Below, in pieces: positions 25,275 to 33,774 of a stretch of DNA of 64,000 bases; positions within the stretch are counted from its first letter, which is position 1; each line of letters starts with the position of its first letter. The stretch covers positions 124,001-188,000 of the forward strand of contig CAZZNE010000002.1 in NCBI GenBank assembly GCA_964655525.1, in the 5' to 3' direction. This DNA is from DLAJ01 sp964655525. GTDB lineage: Bacteria > Bacillota > Clostridia > Lachnospirales > Lachnospiraceae. The notes beneath the pieces are model-generated. The model was not told the DNA's origin. It searched no databases and saw only the letters and a program-made list of their open reading frames with translations. The translations under genes were made by a program, and so were the position numbers.

Positions 25275-25895
25275 ATGGGCCGCGAAGAAAAATTAGAGAA
25301 AGAATTAAAAAAAGAACTGGATGATGACCGCTATACGCATACGCTCGGTGTGGCCTATACCGCAGCATGTCTTGCCATGCGCTACGGTGAAAAGCCGGAG
25401 CGTGCATTTCTTGCCGGATTGCTGCATGACTGTGCAAAAGCGAAGAATCTGGATCAAAAAAAAATGCTGTCCCTTTGTGAAAAGCATAAGATCCCCGTCA
25501 CACAATTTGAACAGGAGAACCCTGTGTTGCTGCATGCAAAGCTTGGGAGCTTTTATGCAAAAGAAAAATATGAGGTGACGGACAAGGAAATTCTATCCGC
25601 AATCCGTTGGCATACGACCGGACATGCCGGTATGACCTTATTGGAAAAGATTATATATATTGCGGACTATATTGAGCCGAATCGAAAAAAGCAGCCGCAT
25701 TTGGATGAAGTGAGGGAAATCTGTTTTCGGAATTTGGATGATGGTTTAAGGCGGATCCTGCATGATACACTTTTTTATTTAAATAATAAAAAATCGATTG
25801 ATCCGGCGACACAGCAGACTTACGATTATTATATGGAATGTGATTCGAATGTGAAAAATATACAATCCAACGAATGTGACTGGAACGATACATAA
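25275..25895 (+). CDS. yqeK: HD-domain bis(5'-nucleosyl)-tetraphosphatase (symmetrical) YqeK
   Basis: A 206-residue metal-dependent phosphohydrolase of the YqeK type that hydrolyses Ap4A to ADP. The HD motif is LLHDCAKA (about residues 49-56). Other metal or substrate histidines are in YTHTLGVAYTA, AIRWHTTGHAGM and the aspartate of YIADYIEPNRK. It starts 32 bases after yhbY, with no nadD between them, an unusual gap in the conserved order. Weak AAAGGATC ribosome site. Confidence 0.9.
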   Translation: MGREEKLEKELKKELDDDRYTHTLGVAYTAACLAMRYGEKPERAFLAGLLHDCAKAKNLDQKKMLSLCEKHKIPVTQFEQENPVLLHAKLGSFYAKEKYEVTDKEILSAIRWHTTGHAGMTLLEKIIYIADYIEPNRKKQPHLDEVREICFRNLDDGLRRILHDTLFYLNNKKSIDPATQQTYDYYMECDSNVKNIQSNECDWNDT

Positions 25896-25944
25896 ATAAT
25901 TTGCCTGCTTATCATATTAATAGAAAGAAAGGACATCGGAATCA

Positions 25945-26316
25945 ATGAAAGAAACAAATACAGCATATGAAATGACAAAGCTTGCAATTGCAGCGATGGA
26001 AGAAAAAAAAGCGGAAGATATTAAGGTAATCGATATCCGCGAGGTTTCCACCATTGCAGATTATTTTTTGATTGCAAGCGGCAATAACCGTAGTCAGATT
26101 CAGACCTTATGCGATGCAGTGGAAGAAAAACTCGGACGAGCCGGTTATTTTAAGAGACAAAGTGAAGGATATGATACGGCAAACTGGATCCTGATGGATT
26201 ATAATGACATCATCGTGCATATTTTTGATAAAGAAAACCGCCTGTTCTATGATCTGGAGCGCATTTGGCGCGACGGAAAAGAAGTTGCGGTCACAGAATT
26301 TACCAGCGCATCATAA
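25945..26316 (+). CDS. rsfS: Ribosomal silencing factor RsfS
   Basis: A 123-residue protein that binds L14 and prevents 30S-50S joining under starvation. Signatures: IREVSTIADYFLIASGNNRS, QSEGYDTANWILMDYNDIIV and HIFDKENRLFYDLERIW. It is last in the ribosome-biogenesis run and is followed directly by a bidirectional terminator shared with lexA. Confidence 0.96.
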   Translation: MKETNTAYEMTKLAIAAMEEKKAEDIKVIDIREVSTIADYFLIASGNNRSQIQTLCDAVEEKLGRAGYFKRQSEGYDTANWILMDYNDIIVHIFDKENRLFYDLERIWRDGKEVAVTEFTSAS

Positions 26317-26318
26317 CG

Positions 26319-26372
26319 AAAAACCGCTGTTCAGTTTGGGAATCATTGATTCTTAATCTGACAGCGGTTTTT
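26319..26372. terminator. Bidirectional terminator between rsfS and lexA
   Basis: AAAAACCGCTGT (26319-26330) pairs with ACAGCGGTTTTT (26361-26372). The A run on one side and T run on the other let it act on both converging transcripts. Confidence 0.85.
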
Positions 26373-26392
26373 AAACTTAAATTCTATGTTCT

Positions 26393-27010
26393 TCAGCGGT
26401 ATAAACGGAACACGCCGAATACCTTTCCTAAAATTACACAATCATCTACAATGATCGGATCCATTTCATCATTTTCAGGCTGCAGACGGATATGCCCGTC
26501 CTCCTTATAGAAGGTCTTGACCGTAGCGGAATCTTCCACGAGCGCCACGACCGTATCTCCGTTGCGGGCAGAAGAGCAGCGCTCCACAAAAATCTGATCT
26601 CCGTTAAAAATGCCGGCATTGATCATACTGTCACCCTTTACCTTTAGGATAAATGTCTCTGCGTTCGGGAGAAGCTCAACCGGAATCGGAAAATAGCCTT
26701 CTATATTCTCCTGTGCAAGAATCGGCTGTCCTGCCGCAACGGTGCCGACAATCGGTATACTTGCCATTTCATGGCGGACAAGCTGAAAGGAATCGTCGCA
26801 GATCTCAATCGCCCGCGGTTTCGTCGGATCACGTCTGATATAGCCATTCTTCTCCAAGGTCTCAAGATGGGAATGAACAGAGGAAGTCGATTTCAAGTGT
26901 ACGGCATCGCAAATCTCGCGTACGGCGGGCGGATAGCCGCGCTCTAAGATCTGTTCTTTGATATATTCCAATATTTCTGCCTGTTTTGTGGAAAGTTTTC
27001 CGTTTGCCAT
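26393..27010 (-). CDS. lexA: LexA repressor, SOS regulator
   Basis: A 205-residue autocleaving repressor. The winged helix (1-70) has REICDAVHLKSTSSVHSHLE and a KNGYIRRDPTKPRAIEI wing. The scissile bond is A93-G94 in TVAAGQP. The catalytic dyad is S128 (VKGDSMINAGI) and K165 (SATVKTFYKE). It starts MANGKLSTKQ behind GGAGGT. The gene is divergent from the YneA-like gene, and the shared region holds five LexA-box-like sites, one over its own -35, so autorepression is expected. Confidence 0.97.
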   Translation of the reverse strand: MANGKLSTKQAEILEYIKEQILERGYPPAVREICDAVHLKSTSSVHSHLETLEKNGYIRRDPTKPRAIEICDDSFQLVRHEMASIPIVGTVAAGQPILAQENIEGYFPIPVELLPNAETFILKVKGDSMINAGIFNGDQIFVERCSSARNGDTVVALVEDSATVKTFYKEDGHIRLQPENDEMDPIIVDDCVILGKVFGVFRLYR

Positions 27011-27048
27011 AATAAAATACCTCCAATCTGCAAATGAATTCCAAATTT

Positions 27049-27077
27049 ATTGTAGCATAATCTAACAAGAAAAGCAA
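27049..27077 (-). promoter_or_regulatory. lexA promoter
   Basis: On the minus strand: TTGCTT (27077-27072), 17 bases, TACAAT (27054-27049). A LexA-box-like site (27076-27087) overlaps the -35. Confidence 0.7.
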
Positions 27078-27182
27078 ACATATATTCCGAAAATTTGTTC
27101 GATTTTTTTGCTAAATTTACTTGACAAACAAATGTATGTTCGATATATTAAAGAAAAGAACATATATTCGGAACATTCGTTC
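27076..27182. promoter_or_regulatory. Cluster of five LexA-box-like sites
   Basis: The Gram-positive LexA box is GAAC-N4-GTTC. Sites seen: AAAC-ATAT-ATTC 27076-27087, GAAA-ATTT-GTTC 27089-27100, AAAT-GTAT-GTTC 27130-27141, GAAC-ATAT-ATTC 27158-27169 and a perfect GAAC-ATTC-GTTC 27171-27182. They cover the lexA -35, the spacer of the divergent promoter, and the start of its transcript. Confidence 0.8.
27121..27149 (+). promoter_or_regulatory. SOS promoter of the YneA-like gene
   Basis: TTGACA (27121-27126), 17 bases, TATATT (27144-27149). The spacer contains a LexA-box-like site, and two more follow downstream of the start point, so tight repression by LexA is predicted. Confidence 0.8.
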
Positions 27183-27261
27183 TGATTTTGAAAATTGATG
27201 ATGTTTGGCATTCTGGGAAGGAACTGAGAATGCCATCGGATGAATAAAGGAGGAATATGTT

Positions 27262-27675
27262 ATGAATACCGTCGTATATGGGAATCGTCCTTTTTATACA
27301 ACCTACAGCCGTGATGAACTGAGAAGAAAACGAAATCTGCAGAGAAAACGTTTGCAGGAAACAAAGCGTAAATTATTTTTCCTAAGTATGTCCCTTATTT
27401 TGATCATGACATTGGGCGTTGTTTTTGGCAGTTTTTTATCAAATGCAAAGGCGATGACGGACAAGCCGCAGGAATATAAATATTTTACGCAGTATACGGT
27501 CAGCCATGATGAAACACTTTGGGAAATTGCTTCCCAATACACGGATTCTCATTATGACGGAATTGCCGATTATATTGATGAAGTAAAAGCAATGAATCAC
27601 ATAGAAAATGTGGATGAAATCCGTGCAGGAAGCGTGTTGTTGCTGCCATATTATTCAACGGAATACTTGCCATAA
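27262..27675 (+). CDS. YneA-like LysM protein, probable SOS division inhibitor
   Basis: A 137-residue single-pass membrane protein. The N-terminus (1-37) is very basic, a transmembrane helix follows (about 38-58), then a LysM domain (about 78-130) starting YTVSHDETLWEIASQYTD. In Bacillus, YneA is divergent from lexA, is LexA-controlled, and blocks septation during DNA damage through its LysM domain. The same position, layout and LexA sites here support the same role, although overall similarity cannot be measured here. GGAGG lies eight bases before the ATG. Confidence 0.8.
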   Translation: MNTVVYGNRPFYTTYSRDELRRKRNLQRKRLQETKRKLFFLSMSLILIMTLGVVFGSFLSNAKAMTDKPQEYKYFTQYTVSHDETLWEIASQYTDSHYDGIADYIDEVKAMNHIENVDEIRAGSVLLLPYYSTEYLP

Positions 27676-27736
27676 AGAACGATATTAATCCACTTTCGCA
27701 CACCATCTATTCGTTAAACTGTCGTTTCGCGAATAG

Positions 27737-28216
27737 TTATATGCGCGTCGATACCGTACTCTTTTGTCCGAAAAGCTGGTCAGAATCTAAAAAGACGGTG
27801 AATGGTCCGTGGTTTACAAGTGATACATTCATCATCGCACCAAAGACACCATGCTGAACAGTAACACCTTTTGAGGCAATCTGTTGCAGAATATATTCAT
27901 AGAGACGATTTGCCGATTCAGCAGAACCGGCGTCGGTAAAGGATGGCCGATTTCCCTTTTTACAGTCAGCATACAGGGTAAATTGCGATACAACAAGAAT
28001 TTCGCCGTCTATATCCACGAGGGAACAATTGGTTTTGCCTGCAGAATCCTCGAATATGCGCAGCTTCAAGAGTTTTTCGATCATGCGATTGGCGATTTCC
28101 GTTGTGTCACGATCACTCACACCGACAAACACGAGCAGTCCGTTCTGAATCTGTCCGATGATTTTCTGATCGACTTCGACAGAGGCTTCTGACACTCTCT
28201 GTATCAAAAAACGCAT
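27737..28216 (-). CDS. dtd: D-aminoacyl-tRNA deacylase
   Basis: A 159-residue enzyme that removes D-amino acids from mischarged tRNA. It starts MRFLIQRVSEASVEVD. The catalytic-pocket motifs are SQFTLYADCKKGNRPSF and the cis-Gly-Pro motif in NHGPFTVFLDS. The start at 28216 follows GGAGTGTC; a longer TTG-initiated frame lacks a ribosome site. The stretch TATTCGTTAAACT occurs on both flanks of the gene (near 27708 and 28306), a small unexplained duplication. Confidence 0.95.
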   Translation of the reverse strand: MRFLIQRVSEASVEVDQKIIGQIQNGLLVFVGVSDRDTTEIANRMIEKLLKLRIFEDSAGKTNCSLVDIDGEILVVSQFTLYADCKKGNRPSFTDAGSAESANRLYEYILQQIASKGVTVQHGVFGAMMNVSLVNHGPFTVFLDSDQLFGQKSTVSTRI

Positions 28217-28339
28217 AGTGACACTCCTTCTATATGAGAATGTAACAAATTCTAAAATAATAGTTTCCTGCAACGAAATGTGCAGAATAACAGTGAATCC
28301 GTTCTATTATTCGTTAAACTCAATCTGTTACTATTTTTA

Positions 28340-29827
28340 TCATGATTTATTGCTGTTGTCGGATTCTTCTTTGGACTGTGACGCTTCTGTTTTCTGCGAA
28401 TTTTCTTTTTCTGATGAGTCATCCTTTGTCTGTGTATTCTCGGAAGATCCAGTCGCATGTCTGCTAAAAAGCGTACGGAATAAATGATATTTTTCGCCCT
28501 CTTCCGCCGCATTTTTATGCTGGCTGCTTCCTTTCGGGTTCTTGATCTCCGTGAACAGATGCTCTTTTGTGATAAACTCGCCATCCCGAATCTCATACGC
28601 ATCGCGGTAAAGCGCCGTATCCGAAGGAAGTGATTTACTCTTCAGTCTCCGATTAACAAAACGCTTTGTGAACGCATAGATCACCGCAAACACGGGAACG
28701 CCCATGATCATACCCATAACGCCGTAAATTCCGCCGAAAAATGTGATGGCAAAAATGACCCAAAAGCCCGAAATACCGGTTGAATCGCCTAAAATACGCG
28801 GCCCGATGATATTTCCGTCCACCTGTTGAAGGATCAGAACAAAAATTAAAAAGTAAACGGCTTCGATCGGCGCTACGACCAGTAACAACAGCGTACAAGG
28901 AATCGCGCCAAGATATGGTCCGAAAAACGGGATCACATTCGTTACACCGACAATGACGCTGATGAGTACCGGATAATGAAGTCCAAGCAGGGTCGTTCCA
29001 ATAAAACACAGAAAACCGATGATGATGGAGTCAAAAATCTTTCCCGAAATAAAACCGATAAAGGTTTTATGAACAAACCTGCAGTCCTTGATCAAACGGT
29101 TCGCATTATGCATTTCAAACAGGGAATAACATATTTTTTTCGCCTGTGCCGCATAGGTCTCCTTACCAAATAACAGATAGACCGAAATAATAAAACCAAT
29201 GATGATATTGAGCGAAGTTTTCAATGTACCGTAAATGGTCGCTGACAACGTTGAGAGAACGGAGCCGATATTTTGAATATTTTTCAGCAGCCAGTCAACC
29301 ACATCCTGCGAATTGATCTTGGACAGATCGATGGAAAGATTATCTCTCAGAAAATTTGCAATCGTCGTGTTTTGCTGCAGATAATCGATCGCCATGTCGT
29401 AATATTTATTAAATGCCCTCGCAAACTGTTCGGAAATGCCGGGAATACTCTTTTCAATTTCAGGAATGATCATGGCAAATAAGCCGTAAAAGCACCAAAA
29501 GACTAGCAGATAGGTTGTGCAAATGGCAATCGCGCGAATCAGGTTCTTATGCCGCCGATTTCCGATACTCTCCTGCTTTTTTCTCTTTGTGATTCGCTTA
29601 TAGAGAGGAATGAGCAGACGGTATTCGATCGAATTGACAATAGGGGTAAACAAGTATGCCAGTACGAAGCCGACAATGATCGGGAAACAGATATTAAAAA
29701 AGCGATTCAACATTGTGCCGAGTCTTGTGCCATGAAAAAGAATATAGTAAAAAGCGATGCCTGCGCATACCACACATACACCGGTCAAGCCCCAATGCAG
29801 ATATTTACGGTCACCATGATATTTCAT
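28340..29827 (-). CDS. AI-2E (PerM/YtvI-like) family membrane transporter
   Basis: A 495-residue polytopic protein with about eight hydrophobic segments. The family signatures are HYPVLISVIVGVTNVIPFFG, PYLGAIPCTLLLLV and GNIIGPRILGDSTGISGFWV. Family members are reported to export autoinducer-2 or act as Na+/H+ antiporters, so function is not fixed. The last 90 residues form a hydrophilic Ser/Glu/Lys-rich cytoplasmic tail, longer than usual. AGGAGAGAAG precedes ATG. It diverges from ttcA. Confidence 0.85.
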   Translation of the reverse strand: MKYHGDRKYLHWGLTGVCVVCAGIAFYYILFHGTRLGTMLNRFFNICFPIIVGFVLAYLFTPIVNSIEYRLLIPLYKRITKRKKQESIGNRRHKNLIRAIAICTTYLLVFWCFYGLFAMIIPEIEKSIPGISEQFARAFNKYYDMAIDYLQQNTTIANFLRDNLSIDLSKINSQDVVDWLLKNIQNIGSVLSTLSATIYGTLKTSLNIIIGFIISVYLLFGKETYAAQAKKICYSLFEMHNANRLIKDCRFVHKTFIGFISGKIFDSIIIGFLCFIGTTLLGLHYPVLISVIVGVTNVIPFFGPYLGAIPCTLLLLVVAPIEAVYFLIFVLILQQVDGNIIGPRILGDSTGISGFWVIFAITFFGGIYGVMGMIMGVPVFAVIYAFTKRFVNRRLKSKSLPSDTALYRDAYEIRDGEFITKEHLFTEIKNPKGSSQHKNAAEEGEKYHLFRTLFSRHATGSSENTQTKDDSSEKENSQKTEASQSKEESDNSNKS

Positions 29828-29966
29828 AAATCTTCTCTCCTTTTTCGGAGTGCTCTCCGACTCTTTTATCTTATACCAGTTAATTGAAAAAAGCTATACT
29901 TTTTTCGTCGGAACCGATATAATGGATTGATAGAGAGAAATCATCCTTTTTAAGGAGAATGGAATC

Positions 29967-30674
29967 ATGACACAGCAGCAGCTTATGAGTCTCGTCCGGC
30001 GAGCGATTGATACGTATCATATGATCGACGAGGGCGACCGCATCGCGGTCGGCATCTCCGGCGGAAAGGACTCTCTTACACTCCTTACGGCGCTTGCGGG
30101 ACTAAAGCGGTTCTACCCTGCGCATTATGAGCTGTATGCGGTAACGGTTGATTTGGGGTTCGGCATTCAGGATTTTGACAGGATCAGGCAAATGTGCGAC
30201 GATCTGCAGGTACCCTATATCCGTGTGGAGACGGACATCGGTAAGATCGTCTTTGAGGAACGCAGGGAAAGCAATCCCTGCGCACTCTGCGCAAAAATGC
30301 GTAAAGGCGCGCTCAATACCAAAATGAAAGAGCTTGGCTGCAATAAGGTCGCTTATGCGCATCATAAGGACGATATTGTCGTTACCATGCTCATGTCTCT
30401 GATCTTTGAAGGACGTTTCCATACCTTTCGCCCTGTCACCTATCTGGATCGCATGGATATGACGGTAATCCGTCCGCTTATGTATATGCAGGAGGCGGAT
30501 GTGATCGGTTTTGTCAATAAGAACAACCTGCCGGTCGCAAAAAGTGCCTGCCCTGCGGACGGTTATACAAAAAGGAAATACGCAGAAGATCTGTTAAAGC
30601 GCCTGAATCAGGAAAATCCGGGCGTCAAGGAACGCATGTTTACGGCAATCTGCAACGCGCTTTACCAAACTTGA
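29967..30674 (+). CDS. TtcA-family tRNA 2-thiolation ATPase
   Basis: A 235-residue PP-loop enzyme with GISGGKDSLTLL (29-40), the ATP pyrophosphate loop, and a CxxC pair C105/C108 in NPCALCAKMRKG. A third cysteine in KSACPADGYTKRK completes the likely Fe-S or sulfur-carrying site. TtcA thiolates cytidine 32 of tRNA in Proteobacteria; the exact position modified by this clostridial form is not certain. AAGGAG lies upstream of ATG. The recombinase gene begins 69 bases after its stop. Confidence 0.85.
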   Translation: MTQQQLMSLVRRAIDTYHMIDEGDRIAVGISGGKDSLTLLTALAGLKRFYPAHYELYAVTVDLGFGIQDFDRIRQMCDDLQVPYIRVETDIGKIVFEERRESNPCALCAKMRKGALNTKMKELGCNKVAYAHHKDDIVVTMLMSLIFEGRFHTFRPVTYLDRMDMTVIRPLMYMQEADVIGFVNKNNLPVAKSACPADGYTKRKYAEDLLKRLNQENPGVKERMFTAICNALYQT

Positions 30675-30742
30675 AATATGGAAATACAAAACAAACAAGC
30701 ATGATAAACAGGTGTAATACACAAATCAGGAGAATAACAATT

Positions 30743-31810
30743 ATGGCTGCATCAAGCGAAAAACAGCAAAATTATCACGAACAGCAAAACAGAAAATATA
30801 CGATGACGCTCCGGGGGATTTTAGAGGAACTGCCACCTTTCGTATCCCGATATTTTCATGGCGTCGAGGAAGTGACCTCTACACGCACCCGTCTTGCGTA
30901 TGCCTATGACCTGCGCGTGTTTTTTAACTGGCTCTACGAAAAAAGGCCGGAGATTTGCACGGTCCCGATGAAGGAGCTTACGGTTGGTGTGCTGGACAGG
31001 ATCAAGCGCGACGATATTTTGGACTATCTCTCCTACTGCTCCTATTATGAGCGTGACGGAAAAGAATTATCAAATCAGGAGCGGGCAAAGTCAAGAAAGC
31101 TTGCAACGATCCGCAGTTTTTATAATTTTTTCTTTCAGTCGGAAATGATCATGACAAACCCGCCCTCTCTCGTGAAAACACCCAAAATCCACGAGAAAGA
31201 GATTGTGCGTCTGGACGCGAACGAGGTTGCGATTCTTTTAGATCAGGTCGAGGAAGGCGAAAAACTCACGAAAGCGGAAGCACATTATCACAAGATCACA
31301 AAGGAGCGCGATCTTGCAATTCTGACGCTCCTGCTCGGCACGGGAATCCGCGTATCAGAGTTTGTCGGGCTGAATATCGGCGATATTGATTATGATAATG
31401 ACCGCATCAAGGTGCGGCGCAAGGGCGGTTATGAGGCGTATGTCTATTTTGGAGACGAGGTTCGTGAAGCGCTGCTTACCTATCACGAAAAACGCAAGCA
31501 TATCATCGCCGAGAACGGCCATGAGGAGGCGATGTTCCTCTCCTTACAGAGACGCCGGATCACAGTGCGTGCGGTGGAAAACCTTGTCAAAAAATACGCA
31601 TCCCGCGTAACGACGATGAAAACGATCACACCGCATAAATTAAGAAGCACTTACGGAACGAATCTCTACCGGGAATCCGGAGATATTTATCTGGTGGCCG
31701 ACGTGCTTGGACATAAGGATGTCAATACGACCAGAAAGCACTATGCTGCCATTGAGGAAGAACGCGGCAGAATGGCAAGCAAGCTGGTTCATTTAAGAAA
31801 AGACGATTAA
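30743..31810 (+). CDS. Tyrosine recombinase, XerC/XerD-like, orphan
   Basis: A 355-residue site-specific recombinase. An N-terminal SAM-like core-binding domain (about 25-135) is followed by the catalytic domain. The full catalytic set is visible: R203 (GTGIRVSEFV), K227 (VRRKGGYEAYV), H298 and R301 (TPHKLRSTYG), H324 (VLGHKDVNTT) and nucleophile Y334 (RKHYAAIEEE). The start at 30743 follows CAGGAGAA. No phage, conjugation or excisionase genes lie next to it, and it is the size of housekeeping Xer proteins, so chromosome dimer resolution or a similar role is more likely than element integration. Confidence 0.88.
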   Translation: MAASSEKQQNYHEQQNRKYTMTLRGILEELPPFVSRYFHGVEEVTSTRTRLAYAYDLRVFFNWLYEKRPEICTVPMKELTVGVLDRIKRDDILDYLSYCSYYERDGKELSNQERAKSRKLATIRSFYNFFFQSEMIMTNPPSLVKTPKIHEKEIVRLDANEVAILLDQVEEGEKLTKAEAHYHKITKERDLAILTLLLGTGIRVSEFVGLNIGDIDYDNDRIKVRRKGGYEAYVYFGDEVREALLTYHEKRKHIIAENGHEEAMFLSLQRRRITVRAVENLVKKYASRVTTMKTITPHKLRSTYGTNLYRESGDIYLVADVLGHKDVNTTRKHYAAIEEERGRMASKLVHLRKDD

Positions 31811-31811
31811 A

Positions 31812-31888
31812 AAAGAATGCAAAAGAGTGCAAAGCAATTTTTTGCACTCTTTTGCATTCTTTCAAAGAAATGCCAACGGCATTTCTTT
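31812..31888 (+). repeat. Paired-hairpin element, copy 1
   Basis: Directly after the recombinase stop codon. Hairpin 1 is a 22-bp perfect stem (31812-31833 with 31841-31862). After a single C, hairpin 2 pairs AAAGAAATGCC (31864-31874) with GGCATTTCTTT (31878-31888) over loop AAC. It is a member of a six-copy family in this window; the 3' arm of hairpin 2 is expanded into a tandem array. Confidence 0.8.
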
Positions 31889-31955
31889 TGCCAACGGCAT
31901 TTCTTTTGCCAACGGCATTTCTTTTGCCAACAGCATTTCTTTTGCCAACGGCAAA
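31872..31955. repeat. Tandem array of an 18-bp unit
   Basis: Four full copies of gccaacggcatttctttt (31872, 31890, 31908, 31926, the last with one change) and a partial fifth to about 31955. Each unit can refold with the next as AAATGCC-AAC-GGCATTT-type stems. The array lies between two converging genes. It has no spacers, so it is not a CRISPR array; slippage expansion of the hairpin arm is the simplest origin. Confidence 0.9.
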
Positions 31956-31970
31956 TTCTTTGATTACGGA

Positions 31971-32534
31971 TCATTTAGAATGAAACCTGCAAAATTCATA
32001 TGCGGCGAGCTGGCTGCGGCTGCTGAAGGCTTCGGTCTCCAGCATGGCGGAAAGTTCGTCCGCGTCATAAAATGCGGCCTGAATTTCTTCGTTTACCGAA
32101 GCGTATTCGCCGCTGACCTCACCCTCTTCTGCCTCCACATAGACAATATTCGTCATAATATCGGAAATGGCGACCGCGGCATACGAGGCTGGCAGGATCT
32201 TTTTGATCTCCTTTACTTTCAGTCCCGTTTCCTCAAACAATTCTCTCTTCACACAATCCTCAATGGATTCTCCCTCATTGATCATTCCGGCGCATAGATT
32301 ATAGACAGGGCGGTTGATCGCCATGCGGAATTCTTTTAATAAAAGCAGGCGGTCATTCTGCGTCACGATCATGGAAATGCCGCTCGATACGCGTCCGAGT
32401 TCCTCCGGCGAGGTAATCGCACGGCGGCTGACAATCTCATAATGCTTTTCGCGTCCCGCGCGGTTCTCATAGACCAGTTCATAGCGGTGCAGATAACATC
32501 CGCCATCAATTTCATTCATGGAAAGCAGTTTCAT
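31971..32534 (-). CDS. NUDIX hydrolase, ADP-ribose pyrophosphatase-like
   Basis: A 187-residue hydrolase of nucleoside diphosphates linked to another moiety. The Nudix box is intact: GMINEGESIEDCVKRELF then EETGL (G-x5-E-x7-REL-x-EE-x-GL). The region after the box and the length fit ADP-sugar pyrophosphatases, but substrate specificity cannot be read. AAAGGAGC precedes ATG 32534. Its 5' end overlaps the 3' end of the RNase G gene by 23 bases, so it is the last gene of the radical-SAM/RNase G operon. Confidence 0.85.
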   Translation of the reverse strand: MKLLSMNEIDGGCYLHRYELVYENRAGREKHYEIVSRRAITSPEELGRVSSGISMIVTQNDRLLLLKEFRMAINRPVYNLCAGMINEGESIEDCVKRELFEETGLKVKEIKKILPASYAAVAISDIMTNIVYVEAEEGEVSGEYASVNEEIQAAFYDADELSAMLETEAFSSRSQLAAYEFCRFHSK

Positions 32535-33774
32535 GATATTGCTCCTTTAGGCTTTTTCTTATTTTTTTGCGTGTAATCTCTACGAGTCCGAGCGGTGTCA
32601 TGTCTATGACGGAGGTATGCACGGGATCGTCCGCCGTATAGGAACGGAGCAGCTCCAATAGCTGTTCCTTCCTCTCCCGCTCTTTCATATTGATAAAATC
32701 GACTAAAATCATGCCGGACAGATTGCGGAGTCTGAGCTGTAAGGCGATCATCTGCGCCGCCTCCGCATTGATCTTCCAATAGGTATCCTCCGCATCGCTT
32801 TTTCCGGTGTATTTTCCCGTATTCACATCAATTGCAGTCAGGCTTTCCGTCGGCTCAATGACAAGATAGCCGCCGCTTTTGAGCCATACACGTTCTGAAA
32901 GCGCCTCTTTTATGCGCTCTCCGAGACGATAGAAATTTAAGAGTGACATGCTCTTTTTCCCATTGTCAAAAAAAGAAAGCTTCTGAAGGCTTTCCGCATC
33001 GCCCACATCCGTGAAATAAGAAGTCAGCTGCTCATAGATCTCAGGAATGTCCGTCACAATACGCCGAAAGGTAAGCGCGTAAGTATCGCGCAGGGCAAGC
33101 AGAAAATCGGCAGGCGGCGTATAGAGCACACTGTATAAGGTTCGCGACGGCGCATAGGAAATCATACGCGTCATGTCCGCATGAAGCCGTTTCAGTTCCG
33201 TCAGTACCGGAGATAAATCCTGCAGCGTAAATGCGTTGGTGCGTACGATACAGCCGTATTCTCCAAACGTGGATTCCGTAATCTGCTGCGATGCCAAAAA
33301 ATCATTCATGCGCGCTCTCTGCTTGGGTGATACTTTTCGGGAAAAATGGATGCCGCTGCCGATATTCTCGAACACAACATAACGCCCCGACAGCGCGAGC
33401 TTTGTGGTAAGCACCAGATCCTTTGTTTTAACGGCAGCTTTTTCAACCTGCACAAGAACGCAGTCCCCCTGCACCGGCATGTCCTTCCGTGCCCGGTCAT
33501 TACTGCAATACACGGGAGAACAGATACTTTGAAGCGGAAGAAACCCCTGTATGCCCGGCGCAATGTCTACAAAAGCGGCATGGATGTTTGAGACGATCCG
33601 ATTGATCCGGCCGACAAGAATCGTGCCGACCGCAAACGCGGCGTCCCCTTCCGCTGATACCTGCCTCGTCGAAAACGACGCCTGCACCGGCCTATCGTCC
33701 ACACAGAGCGCGGACAATAGGCGATTTTCGTAATGGGTAATATAATAGCTGATATTTGCCTGATCTGCGGGCAT
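32512..33774 (-). CDS. Ribonuclease E/G family endoribonuclease
   Basis: A 420-residue RNase G-type enzyme for rRNA and mRNA processing. The S1-like segment spans VGTILVGRINRIVSNIHAAF and DIAPGIQGFLPLQS. The catalytic metal-binding aspartates are in TAIDVNTGKYTGK and MILVDFINMK. It is shorter than RNase E and has no degradosome tail. GGGGGAGGTG lies upstream and its start codon overlaps the stop of the upstream gene, so translation is coupled. In many Clostridia this gene directly precedes rplU; here rplU is about 9 kb away on the other strand. Confidence 0.88.
   Translation of the reverse strand: MPADQANISYYITHYENRLLSALCVDDRPVQASFSTRQVSAEGDAAFAVGTILVGRINRIVSNIHAAFVDIAPGIQGFLPLQSICSPVYCSNDRARKDMPVQGDCVLVQVEKAAVKTKDLVLTTKLALSGRYVVFENIGSGIHFSRKVSPKQRARMNDFLASQQITESTFGEYGCIVRTNAFTLQDLSPVLTELKRLHADMTRMISYAPSRTLYSVLYTPPADFLLALRDTYALTFRRIVTDIPEIYEQLTSYFTDVGDAESLQKLSFFDNGKKSMSLLNFYRLGERIKEALSERVWLKSGGYLVIEPTESLTAIDVNTGKYTGKSDAEDTYWKINAEAAQMIALQLRLRNLSGMILVDFINMKERERKEQLLELLRSYTADDPVHTSVIDMTPLGLVEITRKKIRKSLKEQYHETAFHE

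Noticed and set aside
30743..31810. Integrase of a prophage or integrative element
   Set aside because: No phage, conjugation or excisionase genes and no attachment repeats are adjacent; the protein is Xer-sized and lies among housekeeping genes.
31864..31955. Possible CRISPR array
   Set aside because: The 18-bp units are directly joined with no spacers, and no cas genes are nearby.
31827..32297. Open frame with repeated ISFANG-type residues
   Set aside because: It is the tandem repeat read through in frame (18 is a multiple of 3) and lies antisense to the NUDIX gene; it has no ribosome site.
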